Positions 17,450-26,901 of a stretch of 52,744 nt of DNA are shown one piece after another; the first letter of the stretch is position 1, and every line of letters starts with the position of its first letter. The notes under the pieces are model-generated. The model was not told where the DNA came from, searched no databases, and worked only from the letters and a program-made list of their open reading frames with translations. The stretch is from contig JAAFJX010000027.1 of NCBI GenBank assembly GCA_013299045.1, forward strand, positions 1-52,744, written 5' to 3'. The position numbers and the translations under genes were made by a program. This DNA comes from Cytophagales bacterium (lineage in GTDB: Bacteria > Bacteroidota > Bacteroidia > Cytophagales > Bernardetiaceae).

Positions 17450-20400
17450 TAACTAGTCTCTTTTTTCTCAACAATAACAGTTATTTTGTTTTTACCTCTA
17501 ATTTTACGGGCAATTTTAAAAGCAATCAGTTGCATAACAGGCGTAATAACCAAGGTGAGGAAAGTTGCGAAGCTCATACCAAAAATGATAGTCCATGCCA
17601 TTGGCCCCCAAAATGCGGCATTGTCGCCACCCACATAAATATCTGGTTCAAAACTAGCGTAGAAACCAATAAAATCAAAATTAAAGCCTGTAGCCATAGG
17701 AATAAGCCCTAGCATATTCGTAGAGGCTGTCAGCATAACAGGGCGCAAGCGTGTGTAACCACCTTCTACCAGAACTTTTAAATACTCATCGAGCGGGAGT
17801 GGTTCAGAAGGCAACAAGCCCATTTCTATTTTAGTGCGGTCTTCTACCAGCGTGGTATAGTCTATCAGCACAATACCGTTATTGACAACAATACCCGCCA
17901 AAGAAATAATGCCAATGCCAGTCATAATGATAACAAAGTCCATTTTAAAAATAGCCAAGCCCAAGAACACGCCAATCGTACTCAAAACTACTGAGGTCAT
18001 GATGATAAAAGGCTTGAGTGCTGAGTTAAACTGCGTAACAAGTATCAAGAAAATAACACTAAGCGCTATGAGCATGGCATTGCCTAAAAATGCCATAGAC
18101 TTAGCCTGTTCTTCCTGCTCACCACCAAAACGGAAGGCATAACCTTTGGCCATTTCGTAGCCGTTTAGCTGAGTTTTAATCTGTTCTACTACCTCATTGG
18201 CATTGTAGCCTTCTATGATGTTTGAACTAATGGCCACCATTTTATCCAAATCCTTACGCTTAACTTCGCCGAAGGACGAACTGTAGTCCAATTCGGCAAC
18301 CGAAGCGAGCGGCACCTGACTCCAACGGCCTTTGTTGTCGCGAAAAGTGAGGCGCTGGTTCATCAGCAGAGTAATATCATTGCGGTATTTTTCTTCAAAA
18401 CGGAGCTGAATAGGGTAGTCGTCCTCATTGTCTTTGAACTTAGAGACTTCCTTGCCAAAAATGGCTGTTCTAAGCCCCATAGCCACCATGCCTGTAGAGA
18501 GGCCGTATTTTCTGGCCTGCTCTCGGTTGATTTTGATGAGTAATTCGGGCTTGCCGCTTTGCACTTCAATTTTCAGGTTATCTATGCCAGGTATTTTGGC
18601 CTTGTCAATGTATAGCTTCATACGCTCGGCTTCTTTGATAAGGTCGTTGTAATTCGTCCCTGTTAGCTCTATATTAATAGGTTTACCAACTGGTGGGCCA
18701 TTGTTATTTTTTTCTGTAACGGTTTTCACACCTGGTATTTTCTTGAGTTCTGACCCCAAAGACTTCATAACTTCTGCACTGCTTTTGCCATTGCGCTTTT
18801 GAAAATCCACAAAGGCGACAGAAATTCGGCATTTGTGTGGCGTAATGCTGGACGACATTCCCTCATCAGGGTTGCCTGTTCCTTCGCCCACATACACAAC
18901 GATAGAGCGCACAATGTCTTGGTAAGGCTTGAGGTGCTCAAACACCTTTTTTTCAATCACTTTGGTGGCAGAGTCCGTTTTGGCTACATCAGTGCCGAGA
19001 GGAAATTCGAGATAGGAATGAACGAATTGGGGGTCATTTTCTGGGAAGAAAACCACTTTAGGAGAGGCAATAATAATAGCCACTATGCTCATAAAAAGCA
19101 TAACAACTGAGCCTATCAGCAAAAGATATGGTGTTTTGCCGCGCAGTGCCCAGTATAACAAGCGTTTGTAGGCATTGTCTAACTTTACCAAAAATACTCC
19201 TTGTACCCATTCTGCACCACTCTGAATAATTGTAATTTTTGCAAAGCAAATGATAGCAATCGTAACCAGGATATTGGCAAAGGTGAAGTCTTTAGCAAGA
19301 AAATAAAAAGGAATGGATACCCCCCCACAAATAAGGCCACCAATCATATATTTTTTACGCCCTGCTATGGCAGAGAGCTTTTCCTGCGCGGGAGATTTCA
19401 TATAGAGCGCTGCCAAAACTGGGTTAATGACTAAGCCTACAAAAAGCGAGGCCGTCAGGACTATCATAAAGGTTATGGGCAAATACTTCATAAACTCGCC
19501 CATGATACCGCCCCAGAAGGCTAGGGGCACAAAAGCCGCTACCGTCGTAGCCGTAGAGCCAATAACCGACCAGGCCACTTCGGCCACGCCGCGTTTAGCC
19601 GCCTCTATTGGTGGATAACCTTCATCAAGCAAGCGGTAAACATTTTCTACAACCACAATGGCATTGTCCACGAGCATACCGAGCGCCAAAATAAGTGCAA
19701 AAAGAACTACCATATTGATGGTAATGCCCATGAACTCCAGAACCATAGTAGAAATAAACATAGAGAGCGGAATAGCTATACCCACAAAAATAGAGTTGCG
19801 GAAGCCCATAAAAAAGACCAAAACGCCTACTACGAGCAAAATGCCCGAAATAATGTTATTTTCTAAGTTATTGACTTGCTGAACAATATACTCGGACTGG
19901 TCGTTTGTAATGGTAATACTCAGATTCTTTGGCAAGTAAGTTTCCTTCGCTTTTGCAATAATTCTATTAATTTCTTCGGAGGCTTTGATGAGGTTCTGAC
20001 CGCTTCTTTTCTTAATTTGCAAACAGATAACAGGCTTACTCCCTTCTTTGAGGAAGTTTTTGGTGGCCAAACGCGCAAAACTTTTACGTTCTACGTAGCT
20101 GTCGCGTACTTCGGCTACGTCGCGCAGGTAAATGGCGTTTTGGTCTTCGGACTTGACAATGATATTTTCAATTTCTTCTACGTTGTTAAACTCACCGTCA
20201 ATACGCAAAGCGCGCCTGTTGCCATCTGCACGCACGTCGCCTCCAGACATGGTCATATTTTCGGCACTAATGGCATTTTCTACATCATTGAAGGTAACTT
20301 TAAGCGCCTCCATTTTAAATGGGTCGCAGTTGATTTGTATTTCGCGGTCAACAGCGCCAGTTAGCTCTGCCTTAGAAACTTCGGGGAGTAGTTCTATTTC

Positions 20401-20928
20401 ATCTTGGAGGTCTTCGGCATACTCCTTCAATTTATTGACTTCAAAGTCGCCTGAGAGGTTTACTTCCATAACTGGCATTTCGGAAAAGTCGAGCTCCATG
20501 ACGCTAGGCTCTTGGTCTAAGTCATTGGGCAGCTTACTTTTAGCTTTATCAACGGCATCTTTTACGTCTGTAACAGCCTCCGCAATATTAATGGTTTCTT
20601 CAAACTCAATGACAATAGATGAAACGTCTTGTGAGGAGGTAGAATTAATCTTTTTAACGCCCTTGAGTGGCTTAATTTCCTTTTCAATGGGTCTTGTAAT
20701 GAGGTTTTCAATATCTACTGGGGAGTTACCAGGGTAAATAGTCGTTACAAAAACTGTTGGCATAACAATTTCTGGAAACGACTCTTTGGGCATACGGATA
20801 TAGGACGTTACGCCCATGACGCAAAAAATGAGCGTCATAATCAGTACACTAGTTCCGTTTTTAATAGAAAAACTAGAAAGCGCAAAGTCGGTGGCTAACT
20901 CTTCTTTTTTTTGATTTTGCTCAGACAT
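17449..20928 (-). CDS. RND-family efflux permease (AcrB/HAE-like), no adaptor gene nearby
   Basis: This 1159-residue inner-membrane RND permease has duplicated halves, each with a first helix followed by a large periplasmic loop (MPKESFPEIVMPTVFVTTIYPG, the usual start of porter domain 1). The ATG at 20928 (MSEQNQ) is preferred to a TTG three codons earlier. The TM4 motif reads LGMLVDNAIVVVENVYR, with the second Asp of the AcrB pair replaced by Asn. The TM10 region reads LAGIVVNNGIVLIDY, with Asn at the AcrB Lys940 position; this variant is common in a divergent RND branch. The protein is about 110 residues longer than AcrB, partly from an extra hydrophobic segment between the halves. No membrane-fusion or TolC gene flanks it. 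Substrate is unknown. Confidence 0.95.
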   Translation of the reverse strand: MSEQNQKKEELATDFALSSFSIKNGTSVLIMTLIFCVMGVTSYIRMPKESFPEIVMPTVFVTTIYPGNSPVDIENLITRPIEKEIKPLKGVKKINSTSSQDVSSIVIEFEETINIAEAVTDVKDAVDKAKSKLPNDLDQEPSVMELDFSEMPVMEVNLSGDFEVNKLKEYAEDLQDEIELLPEVSKAELTGAVDREIQINCDPFKMEALKVTFNDVENAISAENMTMSGGDVRADGNRRALRIDGEFNNVEEIENIIVKSEDQNAIYLRDVAEVRDSYVERKSFARLATKNFLKEGSKPVICLQIKKRSGQNLIKASEEINRIIAKAKETYLPKNLSITITNDQSEYIVQQVNNLENNIISGILLVVGVLVFFMGFRNSIFVGIAIPLSMFISTMVLEFMGITINMVVLFALILALGMLVDNAIVVVENVYRLLDEGYPPIEAAKRGVAEVAWSVIGSTATTVAAFVPLAFWGGIMGEFMKYLPITFMIVLTASLFVGLVINPVLAALYMKSPAQEKLSAIAGRKKYMIGGLICGGVSIPFYFLAKDFTFANILVTIAIICFAKITIIQSGAEWVQGVFLVKLDNAYKRLLYWALRGKTPYLLLIGSVVMLFMSIVAIIIASPKVVFFPENDPQFVHSYLEFPLGTDVAKTDSATKVIEKKVFEHLKPYQDIVRSIVVYVGEGTGNPDEGMSSSITPHKCRISVAFVDFQKRNGKSSAEVMKSLGSELKKIPGVKTVTEKNNNGPPVGKPINIELTGTNYNDLIKEAERMKLYIDKAKIPGIDNLKIEVQSGKPELLIKINREQARKYGLSTGMVAMGLRTAIFGKEVSKFKDNEDDYPIQLRFEEKYRNDITLLMNQRLTFRDNKGRWSQVPLASVAELDYSSSFGEVKRKDLDKMVAISSNIIEGYNANEVVEQIKTQLNGYEMAKGYAFRFGGEQEEQAKSMAFLGNAMLIALSVIFLILVTQFNSALKPFIIMTSVVLSTIGVFLGLAIFKMDFVIIMTGIGIISLAGIVVNNGIVLIDYTTLVEDRTKIEMGLLPSEPLPLDEYLKVLVEGGYTRLRPVMLTASTNMLGLIPMATGFNFDFIGFYASFEPDIYVGGDNAAFWGPMAWTIIFGMSFATFLTLVITPVMQLIAFKIARKIRGKNKITVIVEKKETS

Positions 20929-20937
20929 ATTAAACAA

Positions 20938-21373
20938 GCGAGGTAGTTGGCTAAAAGGCAGGAAACCGAAGCGCTGACAAGGTTAGGCTATCGGGATATG
21001 GTCAGGTATCAATAACTAATTTGGGGCGTTTTTGATTGGTATAGTGGTGCAAAAATATGCTTTTTGTATAACAAATTGCAATTATTGGCGAATAAAAATA
21101 GAACTGATTTGTTTGATTGGCTCAATGTTGCGATTTTGTGGTGTCTTGTACGCACAATAGCCGTTCTAGAGTTGCCAACTTTGTAAAGCGCGCTTTTCTA
21201 AAAAAAATGCTACTTTCATAGCGATTTTGCTAAAAAAGCGGCAGTACGTCTTAAAAAAATTTGGTATTTAAAAAATCTATTGCCTAATTTGCCCTATTCA
21301 TAAAGCATGAGCAACCATTCACTGCTCGTGTGGCCAAACATAATAGAAAGACCTCTAAAATTCTACAACACCA
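20938..21373. other. Divergent intergenic region, 436 bp
   Basis: It holds the likely RND promoter (21049-21081) and a hairpin (CATGAGCA...TGCTCGTG, 21306-21331) 40 nt before the start of the rightward gene pair. I see no gene. Confidence 0.5.
21049..21081 (-). promoter_or_regulatory. Candidate promoter for the RND gene
   Basis: On the minus strand TTG (21081-21079), a 21-nt spacer and TATTTTTGC (21057-21049) fit the Bacteroidota pattern. The leader would be about 110 nt. Confidence 0.5.
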
Positions 21374-21823
21374 ATGGATAGCACCAAACTTGACGCAATG
21401 AACAAAATACTTTGCCAAATTATTGAAAAACGCAACGCTTTGAGTGTACTCACCTACGACAGCGAAGAGTATGACGATTTGGAAGAAAAGCTACATGACA
21501 TTGAAGATGACCTTTTGGGTGAATATGGCAGCACTATAGAAAAAGTCATTAAAAAGGTATATGCCAAATTTGCCCACGAAGACAGCGAATTGCTATCACC
21601 AATTTCTTATATAGCAAGGCGTTATACAGTAATGGGCAAGAATAAACTCGGTGTGGACTATGAGCTTCCGCTCGGCGAAGGCATACAAGTAGATGCGGCA
21701 GACTTACAAAATACTGAAATAAGAGTGGCTATTTTGCCTAATCCGCTCCGTGTGGCGGTGGTTACGGACAATGGTAGCCGCACAGAACGCATTGCAGTAG
21801 AGTTTGCCAAAATTTTAGGTTAA
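21374..21823 (+). CDS. Conserved small cytoplasmic protein of unknown function
   Basis: This 149-residue soluble protein was not recognised. It has an acidic helical N-terminal half with coiled-coil character (YDSEEYDDLEEKLHDIEDDLL) and a beta-looking C-terminal half (GVDYELPLGEGIQVD, IRVAILPNPLRVAVV). There is no signal peptide or membrane segment. It lies 33 nt upstream of the DUF2339-type membrane protein in the same direction, so the two are probably one operon and may act together. Composition matches its neighbours and the ATG at 21374 is clear. Confidence 0.8.
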   Translation: MDSTKLDAMNKILCQIIEKRNALSVLTYDSEEYDDLEEKLHDIEDDLLGEYGSTIEKVIKKVYAKFAHEDSELLSPISYIARRYTVMGKNKLGVDYELPLGEGIQVDAADLQNTEIRVAILPNPLRVAVVTDNGSRTERIAVEFAKILG

Positions 21824-21856
21824 AAAGCCCTCTACTCACGTTATTTGCCTAAAACC

Positions 21857-24487
21857 ATGAATCCTAACAAAAAAATAACAGAACACAACGCCGACGAGCT
21901 GAACGAGTTTAAAGACGAGGTGGCTCAAAACAGAAAGCGCATTCAGAGCCAAGAAGCTGATTTTTTGAAGGTGCAAGCTGATGATTCCTACAAGATTCTG
22001 TTGGATAATGGAGATTTTACGCAAAATGACGATGAACTAAATAAGCGTGGGCATTTGTTTGAAAATCAGCCCACTACTGACGATGACAAACCCTTTGTGG
22101 AAAAACCAATAGACAAGAAGTACGAAAATTATAAGCCACGCACACAGGTTACGCTTCGTGCTTTTCAAGAGCTAGATGATGAAGAGGATAACGGTGAAAG
22201 CCCTCCTCCCGTGAATGCAGCTGGTACGCCCGCCCCACAAATCCGTAAGCGCTTTGAAAAAGAAGTGCAAAGCATCATTGAGCGCCACAAAAAAGATGTG
22301 GAAACATTTATTGGTGAAAACCTGATGAGCAAACTAGGCGTACTGATGCTCGTTATCGGTATTTCTTTTGGGGTCAATTATGGTATCTCTACGGGGTTTA
22401 TTACTGAGGTAGGACGGCTCGGCATAGGTGTTCTGACGGCCATCGTAGCCTTTTTCTTTGCGCACCAGCTCCGCGCAAACAACGAAACCTTTAGTTCTTT
22501 GCTCTCCGTTACGGGTACAATTGTTTTGTATTATACGGCCTTCTTATTCTTTGACTACTATCAAATTGCGAATATTCTGATAGCTTTTTCCGTCAATCTT
22601 TCGGTGGCTTTTGTGGCGGTTGGCTTGGCTTTATATTATGACCGAAAGCGTTTGGCGCTGTTTGCGATGCTGAGCGGGTATTTAACTGGCTTTTTGATAG
22701 ATGCGTCCGTTGTGCAGTATGAATTTTTGTTTACGTATTTGCTCATTTTGAACGTTGCTTTTATTGCTGTGGCCTATCATAAAAACTGGACAGGCGTAAA
22801 TCTCATCACGTTCTCCTCTTCGCTTTTTTTGTATGGGGGTTGGCTCGTTACGCATGACATGACCGACGAGCGCGCTTACCAAACAGCCATGATATTTTCT
22901 ACACTTTATTATCTTACTTTTTTTGCAATGAATGTTATCAATAGCATTCGTAAAAATATTGATTTAAGCCGTTTTAACCACACCATGTTGCTCGTTAATA
23001 CGTTTTTTTATGTGGCATCGGTTTTGTATATTCTGGTCGTGCGCGACAATACTCGCGAAACCATCGGTATTTTTGCGGTCTGCTTAGGTGTTTTTAATGC
23101 CCTATATGGCTATGTGCTACATACGCGCAAGGAGTCCGAGAGCGACTTGTTCACCTCGGTTATTTCCTACACCATTTTCTTTGTAACAGTGGCCATTCCG
23201 CTCATTATGGGAAGCCGAATGCTTACCGTTTTCTGGGGTTTAGAAGCAGGCATTTTGCTTTATATTGGCATACGCAGCGAAGCTTTCCGTGTGAAGCAAG
23301 TGAGTTTAATTGTCCTTTCGCTTGCGCTGTTGAGTCTGCCAATAGAGCTTATTCTGGCTTATTCCAATTCTCTGATAGTATTTTTTTGGAACAGGGCTGT
23401 TCTGGTTATGTGCTTTTATGTGGCTCTGATGCTCATTCTTTTGCGTATGATTAAGCCTCTAGACCAGAATAAAGAAATATGGGTTATCAATCCGAAAGGT
23501 CTTCGCACTATTTTTGGAACTATCATTGTCTTTTTCATTTTCTTTATCGGTAACTTTGAGTTGAGTTTTCATAGCGAGAGTAACTTCTGGAACAATAACT
23601 TTCGTAAGTTGCTAATATGCCTCTACAATACAGTGTTGTGCATTGCCTTTTGGTTTTTGGCCAAAAAGCGCGATATGCCACGTTTACAGCACAATATTTC
23701 CTACGTCATGGTGGCTTTGGCCTTGTTGTACTTTTTGTTGGGGCATTTCCCCGCTATCAATTTACGAAATGGATATGTGCGCACAACTATACAGGCACTC
23801 ACGGAGGCTAGTGATGCCATAACAGCGCTTGCCAACGGCTATTTTTGGCAGTTTATGTTGCACTACTTGGTAATGGCGCTGATTGTTTTGGGTTATTTTG
23901 ACTTGATTCGCCGTATCATGGACGACCACGGCAAAGAGTCCGTGCTTTTTGCTATTACTACATGGTTTGCCTGTGTGCTGTTTGTAGTCTTTATGACCTT
24001 TGAGCTAGACCACTTGGCTGTTATCTGGTATTATGAAGATGGCGATACGCCAGCCAGCTTACTTAAACCAGTGCGTCTGTTTGGTTATACCATGCTCTGG
24101 ACAATACTCTCTTTTGGTTTTATGCTACAGGGCATGAAGTTTAAAATCAGAGAGTTACGCTTGGTTTCCCTGTCCTTGTTTATTCTTACTTTCTTCAAAT
24201 TTTTTATATTTGATTTTATGAGTATGAACGCAAAAGGCAAAATTATTTCGTTTTTGGCTATTGGCGCTATTTTTATTACGGTGTCTTTCCTCTACAACAA
24301 ATTGCGGAAGTCCAATATTGAATGGGAAATAGAGGAACTTAAATTTGGCCAGAACAAAAACAAGAAAACGACCAACAATCCACAAGCACCACAAGCCGCT
24401 CCGCCTAGTTCAGAACAGCCTGCCGCAGAGGAGAATGCCGGAGATGGTAACTCATCAGCACAAGAGGATATAGAAGACGAGGTTTGA
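21857..24487 (+). CDS. DUF2339-type multi-pass membrane protein
   Basis: This 876-residue protein has a cytoplasmic, charged N-terminal region of about 150 residues, with coiled-coil-prone and acidic/proline patches. About 20 or more membrane helices follow (residues about 155-820). The start of the membrane part, ENLMSKLGVLMLVIGISFGVNYG, then GRLGIGVLTAI, is characteristic of DUF2339 ('predicted membrane protein') in Bacteroidota. The tail is short, Gln/Pro/Ala-rich and acidic. The ATG at 21857 is chosen over a TTG four codons upstream. The gene ends 4 nt from the convergent di-heme peroxidase gene, with no room for a terminator between. Biochemical role unknown. Confidence 0.85.
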   Translation: MNPNKKITEHNADELNEFKDEVAQNRKRIQSQEADFLKVQADDSYKILLDNGDFTQNDDELNKRGHLFENQPTTDDDKPFVEKPIDKKYENYKPRTQVTLRAFQELDDEEDNGESPPPVNAAGTPAPQIRKRFEKEVQSIIERHKKDVETFIGENLMSKLGVLMLVIGISFGVNYGISTGFITEVGRLGIGVLTAIVAFFFAHQLRANNETFSSLLSVTGTIVLYYTAFLFFDYYQIANILIAFSVNLSVAFVAVGLALYYDRKRLALFAMLSGYLTGFLIDASVVQYEFLFTYLLILNVAFIAVAYHKNWTGVNLITFSSSLFLYGGWLVTHDMTDERAYQTAMIFSTLYYLTFFAMNVINSIRKNIDLSRFNHTMLLVNTFFYVASVLYILVVRDNTRETIGIFAVCLGVFNALYGYVLHTRKESESDLFTSVISYTIFFVTVAIPLIMGSRMLTVFWGLEAGILLYIGIRSEAFRVKQVSLIVLSLALLSLPIELILAYSNSLIVFFWNRAVLVMCFYVALMLILLRMIKPLDQNKEIWVINPKGLRTIFGTIIVFFIFFIGNFELSFHSESNFWNNNFRKLLICLYNTVLCIAFWFLAKKRDMPRLQHNISYVMVALALLYFLLGHFPAINLRNGYVRTTIQALTEASDAITALANGYFWQFMLHYLVMALIVLGYFDLIRRIMDDHGKESVLFAITTWFACVLFVVFMTFELDHLAVIWYYEDGDTPASLLKPVRLFGYTMLWTILSFGFMLQGMKFKIRELRLVSLSLFILTFFKFFIFDFMSMNAKGKIISFLAIGAIFITVSFLYNKLRKSNIEWEIEELKFGQNKNKKTTNNPQAPQAAPPSSEQPAAEENAGDGNSSAQEDIEDEV

Positions 24488-24491
24488 TTTT

Positions 24492-25559
24492 TTATTCACC
24501 GCAATGAAACTTGATAAAGGCATGGTCGTTAAGCGTTTGCAAAAAACAAAGCAACGCTTGTTTTTCTGTTATGCTAAGTTTTATCTGATGTTTGCCATTC
24601 CTATTGATGATGCGTTCTGAAACTGTTTTTGAGAACTTTGCACCACCCACATAGTGCGAAAGAACTTCCGAAAGGCTTTCAAATCTGCCATCGTGCATAT
24701 AAGGTGCAGTAAAAGCCCAGTTTCGTAATGATGGCGTTTTGAATTTCCCCTGGTCTTCAGGCTGATTGGTAATACGGCCACGCCCCCATTTAATATACTC
24801 ATTATCAGGACTATAAATAGAATCAAGGCCGTTATTATGGAAACCAAAATCTGTAAAAAAGGGTGGCTTATGACAAGATGCGCATTGCCTTTCAAAAATT
24901 GCTTGCCCTGCGAGCTCCTCGGAAGTTAGACTGACAAAACCAGCAAGCGCACTGTCATAGCGGGCACCAAAGGAGATAAGGCTGCGCTGATATTGCGCTA
25001 AAGCCTTAAAAATAAGAGAATTAGTAATGCTATCTTTGCCAAAAGCATCATAAAAAAGCGATGGCCAATAAGGATTTTTTTGCAGCTTCTTGGGCAACTC
25101 TGTTAGGTTTTGTGCCATTTCGTCGGGGTGCTGCAAAGGGGCTGGTGGCAAGGATTCAAGGTTTTTGACTCCACCGTCAGCAAAAAAACTGTGTTGCCAA
25201 GCCAAATTAAACAAGGCTGGTGTATGCCGCAACAAGGGCTTCTGGCTATGCCCCAAGTTGCTGTGCTTTAGGCCGTCCGAAAAAGCGCTGCTGGGCTGGT
25301 GGCAAGTGGCGCAGGCAATAGCCTTATTTTGAGAAAGTTCGCTGCTAAAAAACAAGGCTTTACCTAAGGCAATTCCAGCTTCCGTACTTGGATTTTTATC
25401 GTTCAGGGGCGGCTGGCTTGGCAGAAACAAATGCTTAGTTTTTTCTGCTTCATTGCACGCAACGAGGAACAAGAAAATGATAAAAAAAAACAAGAAATAA
25501 CGACTAGTGTGCTTGCCTAATTTCGGAGACTCTTCTAAAAAAATGTCATGGCGAGTCAT
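24492..25559 (-). CDS. Di-heme cytochrome c peroxidase/MauG-family lipoprotein
   Basis: This 355-residue exported protein has a hydrophobic leader ending in a lipobox (FLVAC). Two c-type haem motifs, ACATCHQ (about residue 78) and QCASCHK (about residue 225), and the family signatures RHTPALFNLAWQ, FKTPSLRNWAFTAPYMHDGRF and LCFLQTLND are present. The layout and size are those of the bacterial CcpA/MauG group in the periplasm, which reduce peroxide or oxidise protein side chains. It is coupled to the CcbP-like gene upstream by a TAATG stop-start overlap at 25559. Calcium is a known structural ligand in di-heme peroxidases, so a calcium-binding partner is suggestive, though CcbP-like proteins are cytoplasmic. 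A second homologue lies at 50681-51670. Confidence 0.93.
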   Translation of the reverse strand: MTRHDIFLEESPKLGKHTSRYFLFFFIIFLFLVACNEAEKTKHLFLPSQPPLNDKNPSTEAGIALGKALFFSSELSQNKAIACATCHQPSSAFSDGLKHSNLGHSQKPLLRHTPALFNLAWQHSFFADGGVKNLESLPPAPLQHPDEMAQNLTELPKKLQKNPYWPSLFYDAFGKDSITNSLIFKALAQYQRSLISFGARYDSALAGFVSLTSEELAGQAIFERQCASCHKPPFFTDFGFHNNGLDSIYSPDNEYIKWGRGRITNQPEDQGKFKTPSLRNWAFTAPYMHDGRFESLSEVLSHYVGGAKFSKTVSERIINRNGKHQIKLSITEKQALLCFLQTLNDHAFIKFHCGE

Positions 25560-25963
25560 TACTTCTTGACAGGCTTACTTGACTTTGGTTTGTCAAAGAA
25601 TAAATAACCGCGCCCAGCCCAATAATGCCAATTACGAATTGCCTCAGTGGCCTCATCATCTATACTTACACCCTCAATTTGCGCCAGAGGCACACTCAAT
25701 ACTTCATCTTCCCACTCCACATCTATCATAATACCGAACTTGCACTCTTCTTCAGACGATAAATCCAGCACCTCTACTACATCGTTTTTACCAAGTGGAG
25801 AGTTTCTACGCTTGTGGGTAGCCGTTCCTTTAAACGGAAAACTGAGTCGGTCTTGAAGGTAGTAATACCAGGCTGATAGACGTTGATGACCACTTACGCA
25901 ATCAATCAAAATCTCCTGATTAATCTTATTCTCTCGGTCTTTGTCAATTTCAACAATATCCAT
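25559..25963 (-). CDS. CcbP-like calcium-binding protein
   Basis: This 134-residue acidic cytoplasmic protein resembles the CcbP calcium-binding family first described in cyanobacteria. Shared blocks are SAWYYYLQDRLSFPF, then KGTATHKRR, SPLGKNDVVEVLDL, SSEEECKFGIMIDVEW and VPLAQIEGV. A C-terminal extension with IRNWHYWAGRGYLF and a basic tail is also common in these proteins. Its stop overlaps the start of the di-heme peroxidase (TAATG). An excellent promoter lies just upstream (25991-26021), so this is the first gene of a two-gene operon. Calcium binding is inferred from family. Confidence 0.82.
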   Translation of the reverse strand: MDIVEIDKDRENKINQEILIDCVSGHQRLSAWYYYLQDRLSFPFKGTATHKRRNSPLGKNDVVEVLDLSSEEECKFGIMIDVEWEDEVLSVPLAQIEGVSIDDEATEAIRNWHYWAGRGYLFFDKPKSSKPVKK

Positions 25964-26346
25964 GCTATTTTGGGTATTTTATAATCAGATGCAAAATTAC
26001 TATCAAAAGTTCGTTTTCCAAAATGCCTAAGCATTATTGCGAAGTGAATTAATCGTTTTGTATCCTGTATTACGAACACAAGCACTAATTTCAATGTTTT
26101 TGTTTTAGGAACAAGGCATCATGAGCAAATAAATTTCAGCAAGACTAACAACTTTTGCGTTTCTAGAAGGAAAACAAATATACTAGACATCATGTAAAAC
26201 GTTATTGTATGCACTTTATGGCTGCTAATGACCACTTTATCAAATGTACAGACGTGGCAGACACTCGCTAGCTTAGGCATTGTACTAAGCGACCAACAAA
26301 AGTATAACGCCGCGGACTCAGTCTTAAAACTTACTCTTTGTAGATA
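25964..26346. other. Intergenic, no gene seen
   Basis: Apart from the promoter at 25991-26021 this stretch has no supported gene. A minus-strand frame at 26119-26505 runs through it into copy A, but its amino acids look random outside the element. Confidence 0.5.
25991..26021 (-). promoter_or_regulatory. Bacteroidota-type promoter of the CcbP-peroxidase operon
   Basis: On the minus strand TTG (26021-26019), exactly 19 nt, and TAATTTTGC (25999-25991) match the consensus. The start codon is 28 nt downstream of the -7 box. Confidence 0.75.
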
Positions 26347-26805
26347 GCCCTCCCTTAAAAAGTCTGCCAAGAACAAGCACATGAATTGATTGATATGATT
26401 CATCTGCTTCAGGAACACCCTCATGATTTTGGGTAGCTTTTTCTTTCTATTTTTTGCCTTGATGCAGCACTGAAGCGCGAGCTGAAAGTTCTGACCGTAG
26501 GGCATAGCAAAAAAATCAAGCCTCGCAAAAGGCCAATTTAGATGAAAAATAACTTTTTCATCTAAACCAGCGAATGGCTTTTTCTCTGATTCATTCTCTT
26601 ACAAAACATAGTAGCACAGAAAATCTCACTCTCTGACCTTTGAGCCATTCGCTTTTGTCTGATGCGAGGCAGTGCAGGCCGCGAGTAGTCTTTACAATTT
26701 TGCCAGTTATTTGACAAAATAGGCTAAAATGTAAGAGATTTTAAAGATGAGATGATTGTTTAATTTACTGGTAATAAATACTTTAGATATTTTTTAAGGG
26801 ACAAC
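26347..26805 (+). mobile_element. MITE-like element, copy A (459 bp)
   Basis: The ends are imperfect inverted repeats: left GCCCTCCCTTAAAAAGT, right TTTTTTAAGGGACAAC. Flanks are TAGATA (26341-26346) and TAAATA (26806-26811). The body matches copy C over nearly its whole length and copy B over its central and right parts. The core (26520-26670) can fold as a three-way junction. No complete transposase is encoded; the left arm carries a short frame (minus strand, MRVFLKQMNHINQ) shared with copy C. Upstream of CcbP, downstream of ychF. Confidence 0.85.
26520..26670. other. Conserved three-way-junction fold in the element core (copy A)
   Basis: P1: GCCTCGCA (26520-26527) with TGCGAGGC (26663-26670). 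P2: TTTAGATGAAAAA (26537-26549) with TTTTTCATCTAAA (26554-26566). P3: AGCGAATGGCT (26569-26579) with AGCCATTCGCT (26643-26653). The same three stems occur in copy B (P1 at 32126-32133/32272-32279) and copy C (P1 at 47338-47345/47483-47490), with one G-U change in B's P3 and variable P2 loops. Confidence 0.7.
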
Positions 26806-26901
26806 TAAATAGGCAAATGCCTAGTGCTACATTGGTCAATACCAATGCAGTCTAAGTTCTCTCACTGTTTCTCTAGGCTTAATTCGTAACCGCTTTATGG
26901 G

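Noticed and set aside
20132-20737. Plus-strand frame of 201 codons
   Set aside because: Antisense to the RND permease; low-complexity Ser/Leu content typical of a shadow frame.
26119-26505. Minus-strand frame of 128 codons
   Set aside because: Only the part inside copy A is shared with copy C; the rest looks random and there is no plausible start or promoter.
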